From an uncultured Gammaproteobacteria bacterium (GTDB lineage Bacteria; Pseudomonadota; Gammaproteobacteria; Coxiellales; Coxiellaceae), in contig CAIQCE010000104.1 in NCBI GenBank assembly GCA_903870185.1, positions 1 through 10,914 on the forward strand: 10,914 nucleotides of DNA, in the 5' to 3' direction. Positions 1 through 6,878 of this stretch are shown here, one piece after another. A program made the translations under genes and the position numbers. Numbering within the stretch: position 1 is the first letter of the stretch; each line of letters starts with the position of its first letter. Under the pieces are notes generated by a model. It was not told the origin of the DNA. It saw only the letters and a list, made by a program, of their open reading frames with translations, and ran no database searches.

Positions 1-706
1 CTTTTTCAACCCAAATAACGGCTGAAATTTTTAAAATCCCTTTTTGTCGCTCAAAGGCTTCCACCCCGACTGCTAGCGCATAAGGTATTTCTTGACCTAA
101 ATTACGCATTAATTTTTCACGCACAATTTCAGAGGTAATAAAGGGATCTGTTCGATCAGTAAGTTGATCAGCCTCATAAAAATGAGGGTTTTCAGGTAGG
201 AAATCGCTAATCAACTGCTCCAATTCTTTAACTTGAGTGCCTTTTCGAGCTGAAATAGGAACGATATGCGCGAAAGAATATTGCGAACTCAGCCTTTCGA
301 TAAAGGGCAATAATTTTTCTCGATCGTGTACCATATCCACTTTATTGATCACCAAAACCACTGGCTGCTGCATTTTTTGTAAAAGCTTCAAAACAGCTTC
401 ATCTTGATCAGTCCACTGCAAAGCGCTAATCACAAACAGCACCATCTCCACATCAGACAAAGCCGATTTTGCAGAGCGATTCATATAGCGATTTAAGACT
501 CGAGATTCTTGAGTGTGCAAACCTGGAGTATCCACAAAAATCATCTGCACTTCACCTTCTGTTTTAATACCCAAAATACGATGTCGAGTCGTCTGAGGTT
601 TATCAGAAGTAATACTTAATTTTTTGGCTAAAAATGCATTGATCAAGGTGGATTTCCCCACATTGGGCTTTCCCACAATAGCAATGAATCCACAACGAGT
701 CTTCAT
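1..706 (-). CDS. era: GTPase Era, partial (C-terminus beyond the left edge)
   Basis: Era is an essential Ras-like GTPase with a KH domain. It binds the 3' end of 16S rRNA and helps 30S ribosome maturation. Translating the minus strand from the ATG at 706-704 gives an open frame of 235 residues running off the window edge; the E. coli protein is about 301 residues. Visible motifs are G1 GKPNVGKST (12-20), switch/G2 TTRHR around 39-43, G3 DTPG (59-62), G4 NKVD (121-124) and G5 ISAR (151-154). The start of the KH domain (EIVREKLM, near 193-200) follows. The start codon overlaps the rnc stop as ATGA, so translation is probably coupled. It is the last visible gene of the lepA-lepB-rnc-era cluster. 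Nothing looks broken. Confidence 0.97.
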   Translation of the reverse strand, partial: MKTRCGFIAIVGKPNVGKSTLINAFLAKKLSITSDKPQTTRHRILGIKTEGEVQMIFVDTPGLHTQESRVLNRYMNRSAKSALSDVEMVLFVISALQWTDQDEAVLKLLQKMQQPVVLVINKVDMVHDREKLLPFIERLSSQYSFAHIVPISARKGTQVKELEQLISDFLPENPHFYEADQLTDRTDPFITSEIVREKLMRNLGQEIPYALAVGVEAFERQKGILKISAVIWVEK

Positions 707-1383
707 CGGTTCTCACCTATCACAATTTTTAAAAAAGCTTCAGCCGCTTTTTGTTCGGCTTGACGTCGAGTACGAGCGGCACCTGAAGTTTTATGAGGAA
801 GACCTTCGATTTCACAAATCATTTGAAAAGTCTGATTATGCGCCGCCCCTCCAACTGAATCTACCTGATAAACAGGCAAAGGATACTTTTCAGCCTGCGC
901 CCATTCTTGAAGTGCTGATTTAGGATCTTTAGGCAATGTCGAACGACTTCTTTGATTTAAATAAAATTCAAACCAAGTCAAAACAGTAGTTTGACAAACC
1001 TCAATACCCGCATCCCAATATATCGCCCCAATAATAGCTTCTAAAGCATCCGCCAATATGGATTGTCGATCTCGACCTCCACTCTTGAGTTCAGCAGGCC
1101 CTAATAATAAAGCCTCATTAATGGCCAATTTTTTTGCAAGTTCTGCTAAGATTTCACCATTCACTAACGAAGCTCGAATCCGACTCAATGCTCCTTCTTG
1201 CAAATCAGGATAACGCTTATAGAGTTCAACTGAGATTATATAACTTAAAATCGAATCACCTAGAAACTCCAAACGTTCATTACTGCCCGGCCCTAAGCTT
1301 CGATGGCTTAAAGACGTGACCAACAAATCCAAATTTTTGAATTTGTAATTTAATTTTTTTTGCAAAGAGTTCAGTATTTTCAT
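703..1383 (-). CDS. rnc: Ribonuclease III
   Basis: RNase III is a cytoplasmic, Mg-dependent endonuclease that cleaves double-stranded RNA, processing the rRNA precursor and some mRNAs. The 226-residue product matches the usual length of the E. coli enzyme (226). The N-terminal catalytic domain carries the signature ERLEFLGDS (36-44), with metal and catalytic residues at E39, D43, D112 and E115 (equivalents of E. coli E41, D45, D114 and E117). The C-terminal double-stranded-RNA-binding domain starts at DPKSALQEW (153-161) and ends with the basic ARTRRQAEQKAAEAFL helix. The ATG at 1383 overlaps the lepB stop as TGATG, and the rnc stop overlaps the era start, so the three genes form one translationally linked unit. 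Confidence 0.98.
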   Translation of the reverse strand: MKILNSLQKKLNYKFKNLDLLVTSLSHRSLGPGSNERLEFLGDSILSYIISVELYKRYPDLQEGALSRIRASLVNGEILAELAKKLAINEALLLGPAELKSGGRDRQSILADALEAIIGAIYWDAGIEVCQTTVLTWFEFYLNQRSRSTLPKDPKSALQEWAQAEKYPLPVYQVDSVGGAAHNQTFQMICEIEGLPHKTSGAARTRRQAEQKAAEAFLKIVIGENR

Positions 1384-2168
1384 CAGTGAATCAATTTACC
1401 TATGCGTTTCCAGCGAACTTCATGATCATCAGAATCCCAGCTCATCCAAATCGCTTTAGCTTTTCCAATTAAATTAGCTTCAGGTACAAATCCCCACATG
1501 CGACTATCATTACTGTCATCTCGATTATCACCCATCATAAAATATTGACCTTCAGGCACAGTCACATCATGAAAACCATTTTCTCCGCCTTGAACTTGCA
1601 CCAAAATTTTATGCTTCACACCCAATAAATTTTCTTCTTTTAGATAAGCCGCCCATTTATAACCTCCCGGCTCCACATCAAATGCTTTTCGTAGCATTTT
1701 CTGCTCCATCTTTTGTCCATTCACATAAAGTGTTTTATTTTTATAGACGATATGATCTCCTGGAAGCCCTATCACTCTTTTCACAAACACGACCTTTGGA
1801 TCAACAGGCCAGCGAAACAAAGCAATATCTCCTCGCTCAGGCTCATCCATGCCAATATCAATCACTTTTTTATTCGTAATCGGCAATCGAATCCCATAAG
1901 AAAATTGACTCACCACGATAAAATCACCCGGCAAAATAGTCGGCTCTAATGAGCCCGTAGGCACTCGGTAAGGCTGAGCCACAAAAGAACGGATAAACCA
2001 AACTAACATCAGCACAGGAAAAAATGATCTTGCATAATCCACAAGCCAAGGTAGCTTGTCACCTTCCTGCTCACGTTTTCGTTTCCAAAATAATTGATCC
2101 ACTAAAGTAATAGCACCGCTCAAAAACGTCGCTATCGTTAAATAAAATGCAAAATTATAATCTACCAT
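1383..2168 (-). CDS. lepB: Signal peptidase I
   Basis: This inner-membrane serine protease removes signal peptides from exported preproteins. I take the ATG at 2168, giving 261 residues, because AGGA lies 7 nt upstream; a TTG six bases earlier is also open but lacks this spacing. Two hydrophobic segments (about 5-27 and 47-63) precede the periplasmic catalytic domain. The nucleophile is S73 in TGSLEPTILPGD, where the family more often has GSMxPT. The general base is K130 in FVKRVIGLPGD. Box E is GDNRDDSNDSRMWGFVP (213-229). The gene starts 12 nt after the lepA stop and ends overlapping the rnc start, as in the classical lepA-lepB-rnc-era order of gammaproteobacteria. Confidence 0.97.
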   Translation of the reverse strand: MVDYNFAFYLTIATFLSGAITLVDQLFWKRKREQEGDKLPWLVDYARSFFPVLMLVWFIRSFVAQPYRVPTGSLEPTILPGDFIVVSQFSYGIRLPITNKKVIDIGMDEPERGDIALFRWPVDPKVVFVKRVIGLPGDHIVYKNKTLYVNGQKMEQKMLRKAFDVEPGGYKWAAYLKEENLLGVKHKILVQVQGGENGFHDVTVPEGQYFMMGDNRDDSNDSRMWGFVPEANLIGKAKAIWMSWDSDDHEVRWKRIGKLIH

Positions 2169-2180
2169 TTTCAAATCCTA

Positions 2181-4004
2181 TTATTTACTATCTGCTCTTA
2201 ATACTGACAAAAACGCTTCTTGTGGAATGCTCACTTTTCCAACTTGCTTCATACGTTTTTTACCCGCTTTTTGTTTTTCTAATAATTTTCTCTTTCGACT
2301 GATATCGCCTCCATAGCATTTAGCCGTTACATTTTTTCGCAGTGCTTTCACTGTGCTTCTTGCCACAATTTTTGCACCGATCGCCGCTTGTATAGCGACA
2401 TCAAACATTTGACGAGGAATTAATTCCCTTAAACGCTCCGTGATATCTCGACCCTTACTCAAAATATGATCTTTATGCACAATCAAGGCTAATGCATCCA
2501 CTTTTTCATTGTTAATTAAAATATCTAATTTCGCTAAATCCGCTATTAAAAAATGATCGAAACTATAATCTAAAGAAGCAAAGCCACGACTCACTGATTT
2601 TAAGCGATCAAAAAAATCCATCACGACTTCTGACATCGGCAACTCATAAGTCAATGAAACTTGATTCGATAAATACAGCAATTTCTTTTGCACACCACGC
2701 TTCTCGATACACAGCGTGATCACATTCCCCAAGCAATCGGGAGGCAGCAACATATTCGCCACGACTATCGGCTCACGAACTTCTGCCACAAGACTCGGCT
2801 CAGGCAAGCGACTGGGATTGTCCACATAAAGCGTTTCACCCGCTTTTGTAATGACCTCATAAACTACCGTCGGTGCTGTCGTAATGAGATCAAGATTATA
2901 TTCTCGCTCTAATCGCTCTTGCACAATTTCCATGTGCAACATCCCTAAAAATCCGCATCGAAATCCAAAACCTAAAGCATCTGAACTTTCAGGCTCATAA
3001 AATAAAGAAGCATCATTCAGGCGCAATTTCGCTAAAGCCTCACGAAAACCTTCATAATCGTCAGCATCAATGGGAAACATTCCTGCGAACACTTGAGGTT
3101 TAACTTGCTTAAAACCTTCCAAAGGCTTTGCAGCAGGTCGCTTGGCATGAGTTAAAGTATCCCCGACAGGGGCGCCAAAAATATCTTTGATCCCCGCGAC
3201 CACAAAACCCACTTCACCCGCATACAACGCCTCTTTTAATTGTCGTTTTGGGGTAAATATTCCAATTTGATCCGCGGGATGATCTTTACCGGTCGACATT
3301 ACCCGAATCTTATCGCCTTTCTTCAAAGTCCCTTGCTTGATTCGAACCAGAGAAACCACACCCAAATAACTATCGAACCAAGAGTCGATGATCAAGGCTT
3401 GAAGCTCAGCCGCTCGATCTCCTCCTGGTGCCGGAATCACCTTAATCAGTTGCTCTAAAATATCGGGAACCCCTTGACCGCTCTTAGCACTAACCGAAAT
3501 AGCATGAGAGGCATCGATTCCAATCACATCCTCAATTTCCTGAATCGATCGATCAGCATCAAATTGAGGAAGATCCATCTTATTCAGCACGGGCAAAACT
3601 TCTAGATTCTGCTCCAAAGCCGTATAACAGGTCGCAACTGTTTGAGCTTCCACCCCTTGAGCCCCATCCACCACCAAAATCGCGCCTTCACACGCAGCGA
3701 GTGAACGAGAAACCTCATAGGCAAAATCCACATGACCTGGGGTATCAATAAAATTCAGCTGATAGAGATGTCCATCTTTGGACTGAAAACGCAGGGTCAC
3801 GCTCTGAGCTTTAATTGTAATTCCCCGCTCTCGCTCGATATCCATGGTATCCAAAACCTGGGCTTTCATCTCCCGGTCAGACAAACCCTCACAAATTTGG
3901 ATAAATCGATCCGCCAAGGTGGATTTACCGTGGTCGATGTGGGCAATGATGGAGAAATTGCGGATATATTGCTGGGGTGTCGCTTCTTTTAAATCTTGAC
4001 TCAT
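2181..4004 (-). CDS. lepA: Elongation factor 4 (LepA), ribosomal back-translocase GTPase
   Basis: LepA/EF4 is a translational GTPase that acts on the ribosome and has been linked to back-translocation and to initiation or assembly quality control. The 607-residue product is about eight residues longer than E. coli LepA (599), mostly through a short N-terminal extension. Motifs seen are G1 AHIDHGKST (21-29), switch I RGITIKAQSV (60-69), G3 DTPGHVDF (87-94), G4 NKMD (141-144) and SAKSGQGV. The EF4-specific basic C-terminal domain (CYGGDISRKRKLLEKQKAGKKR) is present. The leader before the ATG (GCCTATAAGAAGA) has only a weak Shine-Dalgarno. A small GGCGC/GCGCC inverted repeat lies in the leader near 4030-4046. 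The gene heads the cluster; what lies upstream is accessory DNA. Confidence 0.98.
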   Translation of the reverse strand: MSQDLKEATPQQYIRNFSIIAHIDHGKSTLADRFIQICEGLSDREMKAQVLDTMDIERERGITIKAQSVTLRFQSKDGHLYQLNFIDTPGHVDFAYEVSRSLAACEGAILVVDGAQGVEAQTVATCYTALEQNLEVLPVLNKMDLPQFDADRSIQEIEDVIGIDASHAISVSAKSGQGVPDILEQLIKVIPAPGGDRAAELQALIIDSWFDSYLGVVSLVRIKQGTLKKGDKIRVMSTGKDHPADQIGIFTPKRQLKEALYAGEVGFVVAGIKDIFGAPVGDTLTHAKRPAAKPLEGFKQVKPQVFAGMFPIDADDYEGFREALAKLRLNDASLFYEPESSDALGFGFRCGFLGMLHMEIVQERLEREYNLDLITTAPTVVYEVITKAGETLYVDNPSRLPEPSLVAEVREPIVVANMLLPPDCLGNVITLCIEKRGVQKKLLYLSNQVSLTYELPMSEVVMDFFDRLKSVSRGFASLDYSFDHFLIADLAKLDILINNEKVDALALIVHKDHILSKGRDITERLRELIPRQMFDVAIQAAIGAKIVARSTVKALRKNVTAKCYGGDISRKRKLLEKQKAGKKRMKQVGKVSIPQEAFLSVLRADSK

Positions 4005-4134
4005 TCTTCTTATAGGCCTTCGAGCTGGGGGCGCGATTCTAGCGCCAAATAGGTAACGATATACTAACAGGATTTGGGGCTGGGGGTAACTCCCTTAGGA
4101 CAGGCAATTTTGATGGGTACCCTGCGTGCCATAT

Positions 4135-4171
4135 AAAATGTAGGTTTGTGCCAAGCGAAGCGCGGCCTAAC
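4135..4171. repeat. REP-like palindromic repeat, copy 1
   Basis: The segment begins AAAATGTAGGTTTGTGCCAA and continues with AGCG-AAGCGCGG-CCTAAC. It resembles the second copy at 4198-4235 and has an imperfect GTTTGTGCC / GGCCTAAC stem around an AGCG-rich centre. Repeats of the general form TGTAGGTTGG...AGCG...CCAAC are common in proteobacterial intergenic regions. Its mobilising enzyme, if any, is not visible here. Confidence 0.6.
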
Positions 4172-4197
4172 GTTCAGAGCTTAGAACAGGACCATCC

Positions 4198-4235
4198 AAA
4201 ATGTAGGTTGGTCCCAAGCGTTAGCGCGGGCCAAC
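4198..4235. repeat. REP-like palindromic repeat, copy 2
   Basis: It starts with the same AAAATGTAGGTT head as copy 1, about 63 bp downstream in the same orientation. Arms GTTGG-T-CCC (4207-4215) and GGG-CCAAC (4228-4235) pair with one bulged base around AAGCGTTAGCGC, so this copy folds better than copy 1. It lies in the gap upstream of lepA, between the housekeeping cluster and the eroded accessory sequence. Confidence 0.6.
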
Positions 4236-4257
4236 TTCTCCTGTCTGGACTGTTTAT

Positions 4258-4475
4258 GGAATCGTTTTAGGCTCTCTAGCAATAGGTCTTCCACTTTTGA
4301 TAATCGCTATAGGTGAACCCGTTGCCATGATCCAAATGATGTTAGCTGAAAATGCCAACAAGATCCCAGCACTCAATCATGCCGTCTTAGGTGGCAAGGT
4401 GAGCCTCTTACTGGATAGTGAAAAGAGAACGTGCGTAAGTTGTCAACTTAGGTACGTCCTCCCTATCAATTGATT
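4258..4475 (+). pseudogene. Remnant of an unidentified reading frame with one hydrophobic segment
   Basis: The plus-strand frame beginning GGA ATC GTT TTA at 4258 stays open to a TGA at 4473-4475, about 70 codons. It begins GIVLGSLAIGLPLLIIAIGE, a likely membrane-spanning segment. A more polar stretch follows (MIQMMLAENANKIPALNHAV, then LGGKVSLLLDSEKR). No ribosome binding site or convincing start codon is seen, and the upstream part runs into the REP-like repeat. The composition looks protein-like, but I do not recognise the family. It may be a decayed gene fragment or a chance open frame. Confidence 0.3.
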
Positions 4476-4685
4476 TATTTGCGAGGGGATTTAGGTAATC
4501 GAGGAGAAGCAGGCTCACGATATGGAGCAGGACGTTTAGCTCCCACTCCCTCTGACGAGCCATGTGCAGCAGCACTGCCACGTCGATGATCAAATACTCC
4601 AGCTCCCCTTGATGTTGATCTGGGTCTGAGATATCCAGCTCCTGCATGAGGAGCTACACTTCCTCGAGCTGGAGCTACTGGCATT
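4452..4685 (+). pseudogene. Gly/Ala/Pro/Arg-rich frame with two in-frame TGA codons
   Basis: In the plus-strand frame from 4452 the codons read VRPPYQLIYLRGDLGNRG and then a run rich in Gly, Ala, Pro and Arg (SRYGAGRLAPTPSDEP, LRYPAPA, GATLPRAGAT). Two TGA stops interrupt it, the second at 4647-4649. The same frame passes straight into the reverse transcriptase remnant at about 4686. It looks like the low-complexity tail of a decayed gene joined to the RT fragment by deletion. The minus strand of this stretch is also open in two frames with mirror-image bias, so the coding strand is uncertain. No function is assigned. Confidence 0.25.
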
Positions 4686-5030
4686 GCCCTGCGAGGACCT
4701 TTATCTCAATTTTTTAGCGCCCTTTATCTCAAACCCTTGGACGATGCCTTTGATACGATGGAGGTGACTTATCTTCGCTATCAAGACGACATCCTTATTT
4801 TATGTCAAACGAAGCGGCAATTAGAGCGCTCTAAACAACGATTAATGGGTGTATTACGCGAAAGGCGACTGCAATTATCGCGTAAAAAAACTTACATAGG
4901 CGCCATAGACAAAGGCTTTCATTTTTTAGGTATCCACTATCGGGAGACGCAAACTCCGGATGGCACTCACGTCACACGAGATTCACTGGATTCTGCACTC
5001 CAAGAACCGTCTGAACAGTCCTTGAACCTC

Positions 5031-5040
5031 GGGGGGGGGG
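5031..5040. repeat. Homopolymer run of ten G
   Basis: Ten consecutive G bases lie inside the reverse transcriptase remnant, exactly where the protein-like sequence changes frame. With 8 or 11 G the upstream RT frame would join the downstream frame reading SSAPAGHSNSLSEAIVPHAR. Such runs slip readily in replication and in sequencing, so the length here may be variable or wrong. Confidence 0.9.
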
Positions 5041-5277
5041 CAGTTCAGCACCAGCAGGTCATTCGAATTCTCTGTCTGAAGCTATCGTTCCGCATGCGCG
5101 AACGTTACGAAAGGCACGCGAACAAGTTAAACAAATGGTTATTGATGGTGTTTCTGCGCCGAATCAAGAGTGACTTGTTTTGCAGATGGGCGTCGTTGGT
5201 GTGCGTGGTGGGTGAGAACGTCACAAAGTTGGCACGATCAGGAGTTATGGACATGGTTTTTAAAGGTCTGCTGGGAC

Positions 5278-5306
5278 AGCTCTGTCGCGTGTATCGCGAC
5301 AGAGCT
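5278..5306. other. Perfect 12-bp hairpin near two convergent gene ends
   Basis: AGCTCTGTCGCG (5278-5289) and CGCGACAGAGCT (5295-5306) are exact reverse complements around the 5-nt loop TGTAT. The hairpin lies in the reverse transcriptase remnant and begins 11 nt past the TAG stop of the minus-strand gene ending at 5318. No U-tract follows on either strand, so it is not a textbook intrinsic terminator. It could still stabilise or end the minus-strand mRNA. Confidence 0.75.
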
Positions 5307-5317
5307 ATTCCAAGAGA

Positions 5318-6640
5318 CTACCTGGCCAGCCCTGGCGAAGTGGCCGGCGGGTTTAAATGATCTCGCGACTGCGTAAGATCGGCGGTTCTCACTTCATCAA
5401 GGCCGCGCATGGCGGCCAAATCGAACCCGCCGTCGCCCCGGCCCCCCACCGCGGGCCCGCCCGCCCGCCCACTCACAACCGCCCCGCCGGACCGCCCCGC
5501 TCTTATTAAAGAAAAATCCAAACCAAGACCAGAAGTAGTAGACGCCCCGAGCGGGAACCAAGACTCGTCACGACTCCTATAATAGTTGTAAAAAGACAGA
5601 CTTCGCGGCAGCGTGGCCTCCGTGAAGCCAGGGGTGGGATCAAAGGAACGGTCTGGCCTGCCATATTCTTGGGCTACATGCGCCGGAATATCCCGCTGAG
5701 CCAAGCCCACCCTCAGCCAGGCCGCCTTCATCGCCGCCCAGTTCTTGGCTTCATACCACGCATCAAAGCCATTAACATACTCTTGCAGGGCGGTTATCAG
5801 GGGCGTTAAATCAAAATGGGCGCTTCGATGTTTGGCTTCATTCTGCCAATAAGTTAGACCCTTCGCTTGGCCTGTTTCTGGATCCATCGCTTCCATCCTG
5901 TCGATACGTTCTCGCAAGATTGCTTTCATTTCTTCATCGAGATGAGATCTTCCTTCCGCATCCACTTGAGCCAGCATACGACACATGTGTGTATCTTTAG
6001 CCCAATAGGCGTATTCATACGCCGAACAAATAAAGCGTCGGCCCGAATAATCCGTAAACTCGCCGGCTTCGGTTAATAAGCTTCTGTCCGCTCTCAACAT
6101 CGCTTCAGCCTCCACTTGTTGTCCATACGCCACGTGCTGGAGGAATTTCTTTATCGCTTTCACTCGCCGAGGATCAAGAGTGCCCTTAAGGTCAAGGTCT
6201 GTGTTCAGTGGCTTTGAGACTTTGGCGAGAGCCACCTGTTCTCGAGGGAGCAGATAGGAAGCAATGCTCCTGACGGAATCCGGATTTAAGGAGCCTAAAG
6301 GGGAAGTTTCGCTCTCGGCTGCTACTGCGCCCGCGCCCACTCCAGCACCGGCAGCTGCTGCTCTGCTTGGTTTTCTCAGAACCTGGATGGCCGCATCGAT
6401 AGAGTCATTTTCAAGAGCAACATAGAGTTCTGCAGGCGAAGTAGCCACAAAGCTAGGCTTTCTCATACTCTTTAATTTTTCATATAAATCACGACGAATC
6501 TCTTTTATTCGGTCCTTCTCGGCTGTCGTTAACTGCGCGGTAGCGCCTGTTCGCCCCAAAGCCTTAAGAACTCGACTATTAAAATACGCCGCAAACTCGT
6601 CTGCACTTAAAACCAACACTTTTTCAAAACTTTTGCTCAT
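5318..6640 (-). CDS. Candidate secreted effector with F-box-like and ankyrin-like regions
   Basis: The product is 440 residues with no signal peptide or membrane segment, so it would be cytoplasmic or secreted by a signal-less route. I use the ATG at 6640: GGAGGGGG lies just upstream (6649-6656), and the longer GTG start at 6682 lies at or before the predicted transcription start. Residues 1-90 are a helical head. A low-complexity linker follows (AAAAGAGVGAGAVAAE, about 94-109), then an F-box-like segment (LNPDSVRSIASYLLPREQVA, 118-137, then LAKVSKPLN). Next comes an ankyrin-like helix pair (FLQHVAYGQQVEAEAMLRAD, 166-185). The 380-412 tail is rich in Gly, Arg and Ala. From memory, similar FLQHVAYG...AEAML...DYSGR proteins occur in Legionellales; no search was possible. 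F-box proteins normally recruit host SCF ubiquitin ligase, so a host-directed role is inferred. A PmrA-type box precedes it. Confidence 0.75.
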   Translation of the reverse strand: MSKSFEKVLVLSADEFAAYFNSRVLKALGRTGATAQLTTAEKDRIKEIRRDLYEKLKSMRKPSFVATSPAELYVALENDSIDAAIQVLRKPSRAAAAGAGVGAGAVAAESETSPLGSLNPDSVRSIASYLLPREQVALAKVSKPLNTDLDLKGTLDPRRVKAIKKFLQHVAYGQQVEAEAMLRADRSLLTEAGEFTDYSGRRFICSAYEYAYWAKDTHMCRMLAQVDAEGRSHLDEEMKAILRERIDRMEAMDPETGQAKGLTYWQNEAKHRSAHFDLTPLITALQEYVNGFDAWYEAKNWAAMKAAWLRVGLAQRDIPAHVAQEYGRPDRSFDPTPGFTEATLPRSLSFYNYYRSRDESWFPLGASTTSGLGLDFSLIRAGRSGGAVVSGRAGGPAVGGRGDGGFDLAAMRGLDEVRTADLTQSRDHLNPPATSPGLAR

Positions 6641-6648
6641 CTGTCTTT

Positions 6649-6656
6649 CCCCCTCC
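6649..6656 (-). promoter_or_regulatory. Strong Shine-Dalgarno that fixes the effector start
   Basis: On the minus strand GGAGGGGG is followed by AAAGACAG and then ATG at 6640. No comparable site precedes the GTG at 6682, so the shorter 440-residue product is preferred. Confidence 0.8.
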
Positions 6657-6686
6657 AAATTCAAGATTCTTTCGTCACTCACACAC

Positions 6687-6719
6687 AGTATAGCCGCCTT
6701 AGCTTAAACTAAGCTTAAA
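6687..6719 (-). promoter_or_regulatory. PmrA-type box plus -10 element upstream of the candidate effector
   Basis: On the minus strand, TTTAAG (6719-6714), CTTAG (6713-6709) and TTTAAG (6708-6703) form a direct repeat that exactly matches the PmrA box YTTAAK-N5-YTTAAK. Ten nucleotides later comes TATACT (6692-6687), a good -10 hexamer. The box covers the -35 position, as expected for an activator-dependent promoter. Transcription would start near 6680, leaving a leader of about 40 nt to the ATG at 6640. In Legionella and Coxiella the PmrAB system controls Dot/Icm secretion genes and effectors. No pmrA gene is in the window. The rest of the gap (6720-6878) shows only a second CTATACTG (6763-6770). 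Confidence 0.65.
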
Positions 6720-6878
6720 TGCTTTTTAAATGACGCGGCCTATTCCTCACTCTTTCACAATGCAGTATAGACCCTATTCGCTCGTTTTCCTGACATTGAA
6801 CTCGAGTCTGGAAAGAACTCTATTATTCCACGCTGCTTAATGAATGGGATAAATTTTCTAGGCAGAGCTTGTTTTGAG

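Larger units (their letters stand above)
4686..5376 (+). pseudogene. Stand-alone reverse transcriptase, 5'-truncated and frameshifted
   Basis: This is the C-terminal half of a group II intron-like bacterial reverse transcriptase (RNA-directed DNA polymerase). The frame from 4686 reads GIALRGPLSQFFSALYLKPL, the region just before the palm, and then YLRYQDDILIL, where YQDD is the YxDD catalytic motif. It continues KRQLERSKQRLMGVL, KKTYIGAIDKGFHFLGIHY, the usual thumb-side region. After a run of ten G (5031-5040) the protein-like sequence moves to another frame (IVPHARTLRKAREQVKQMV, 5084 onward). It seems to return near 5155 (RRIKSDLFCRWAS) and shifts again near 5195 (WCAWWVRTSQSW ... CWDSSVACIATELFQ), ending at a stop at 5374-5376. 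The N-terminal fingers are missing. With three frame changes and no start, I call it a pseudogene, though sequence errors could add to the count. Its 3' end overlaps the convergent gene ending at 5318. Confidence 0.8.

Noticed and set aside
624..923. Plus-strand frame of 99 codons over the rnc/era junction
   Set aside because: Shadow of rnc and era, both identified by conserved motifs on the other strand.
4408..4647. Minus-strand frames of 79 and 69 codons (4408-4684)
   Set aside because: Both look like mirror images of the biased Gly/Ala/Pro codons on the plus strand. Neither has a ribosome binding site or recognisable motif, so no gene is called.
5278..5306. Intrinsic terminator call for the 12-bp hairpin
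   Set aside because: The stem is strong, but neither strand has a run of T after it. It is recorded only as a hairpin.
5318..6682. Longer effector start at GTG 6682
   Set aside because: It would fall at or before the predicted transcription start (about 6680), and no ribosome binding site precedes it. The ATG at 6640 has a strong one.
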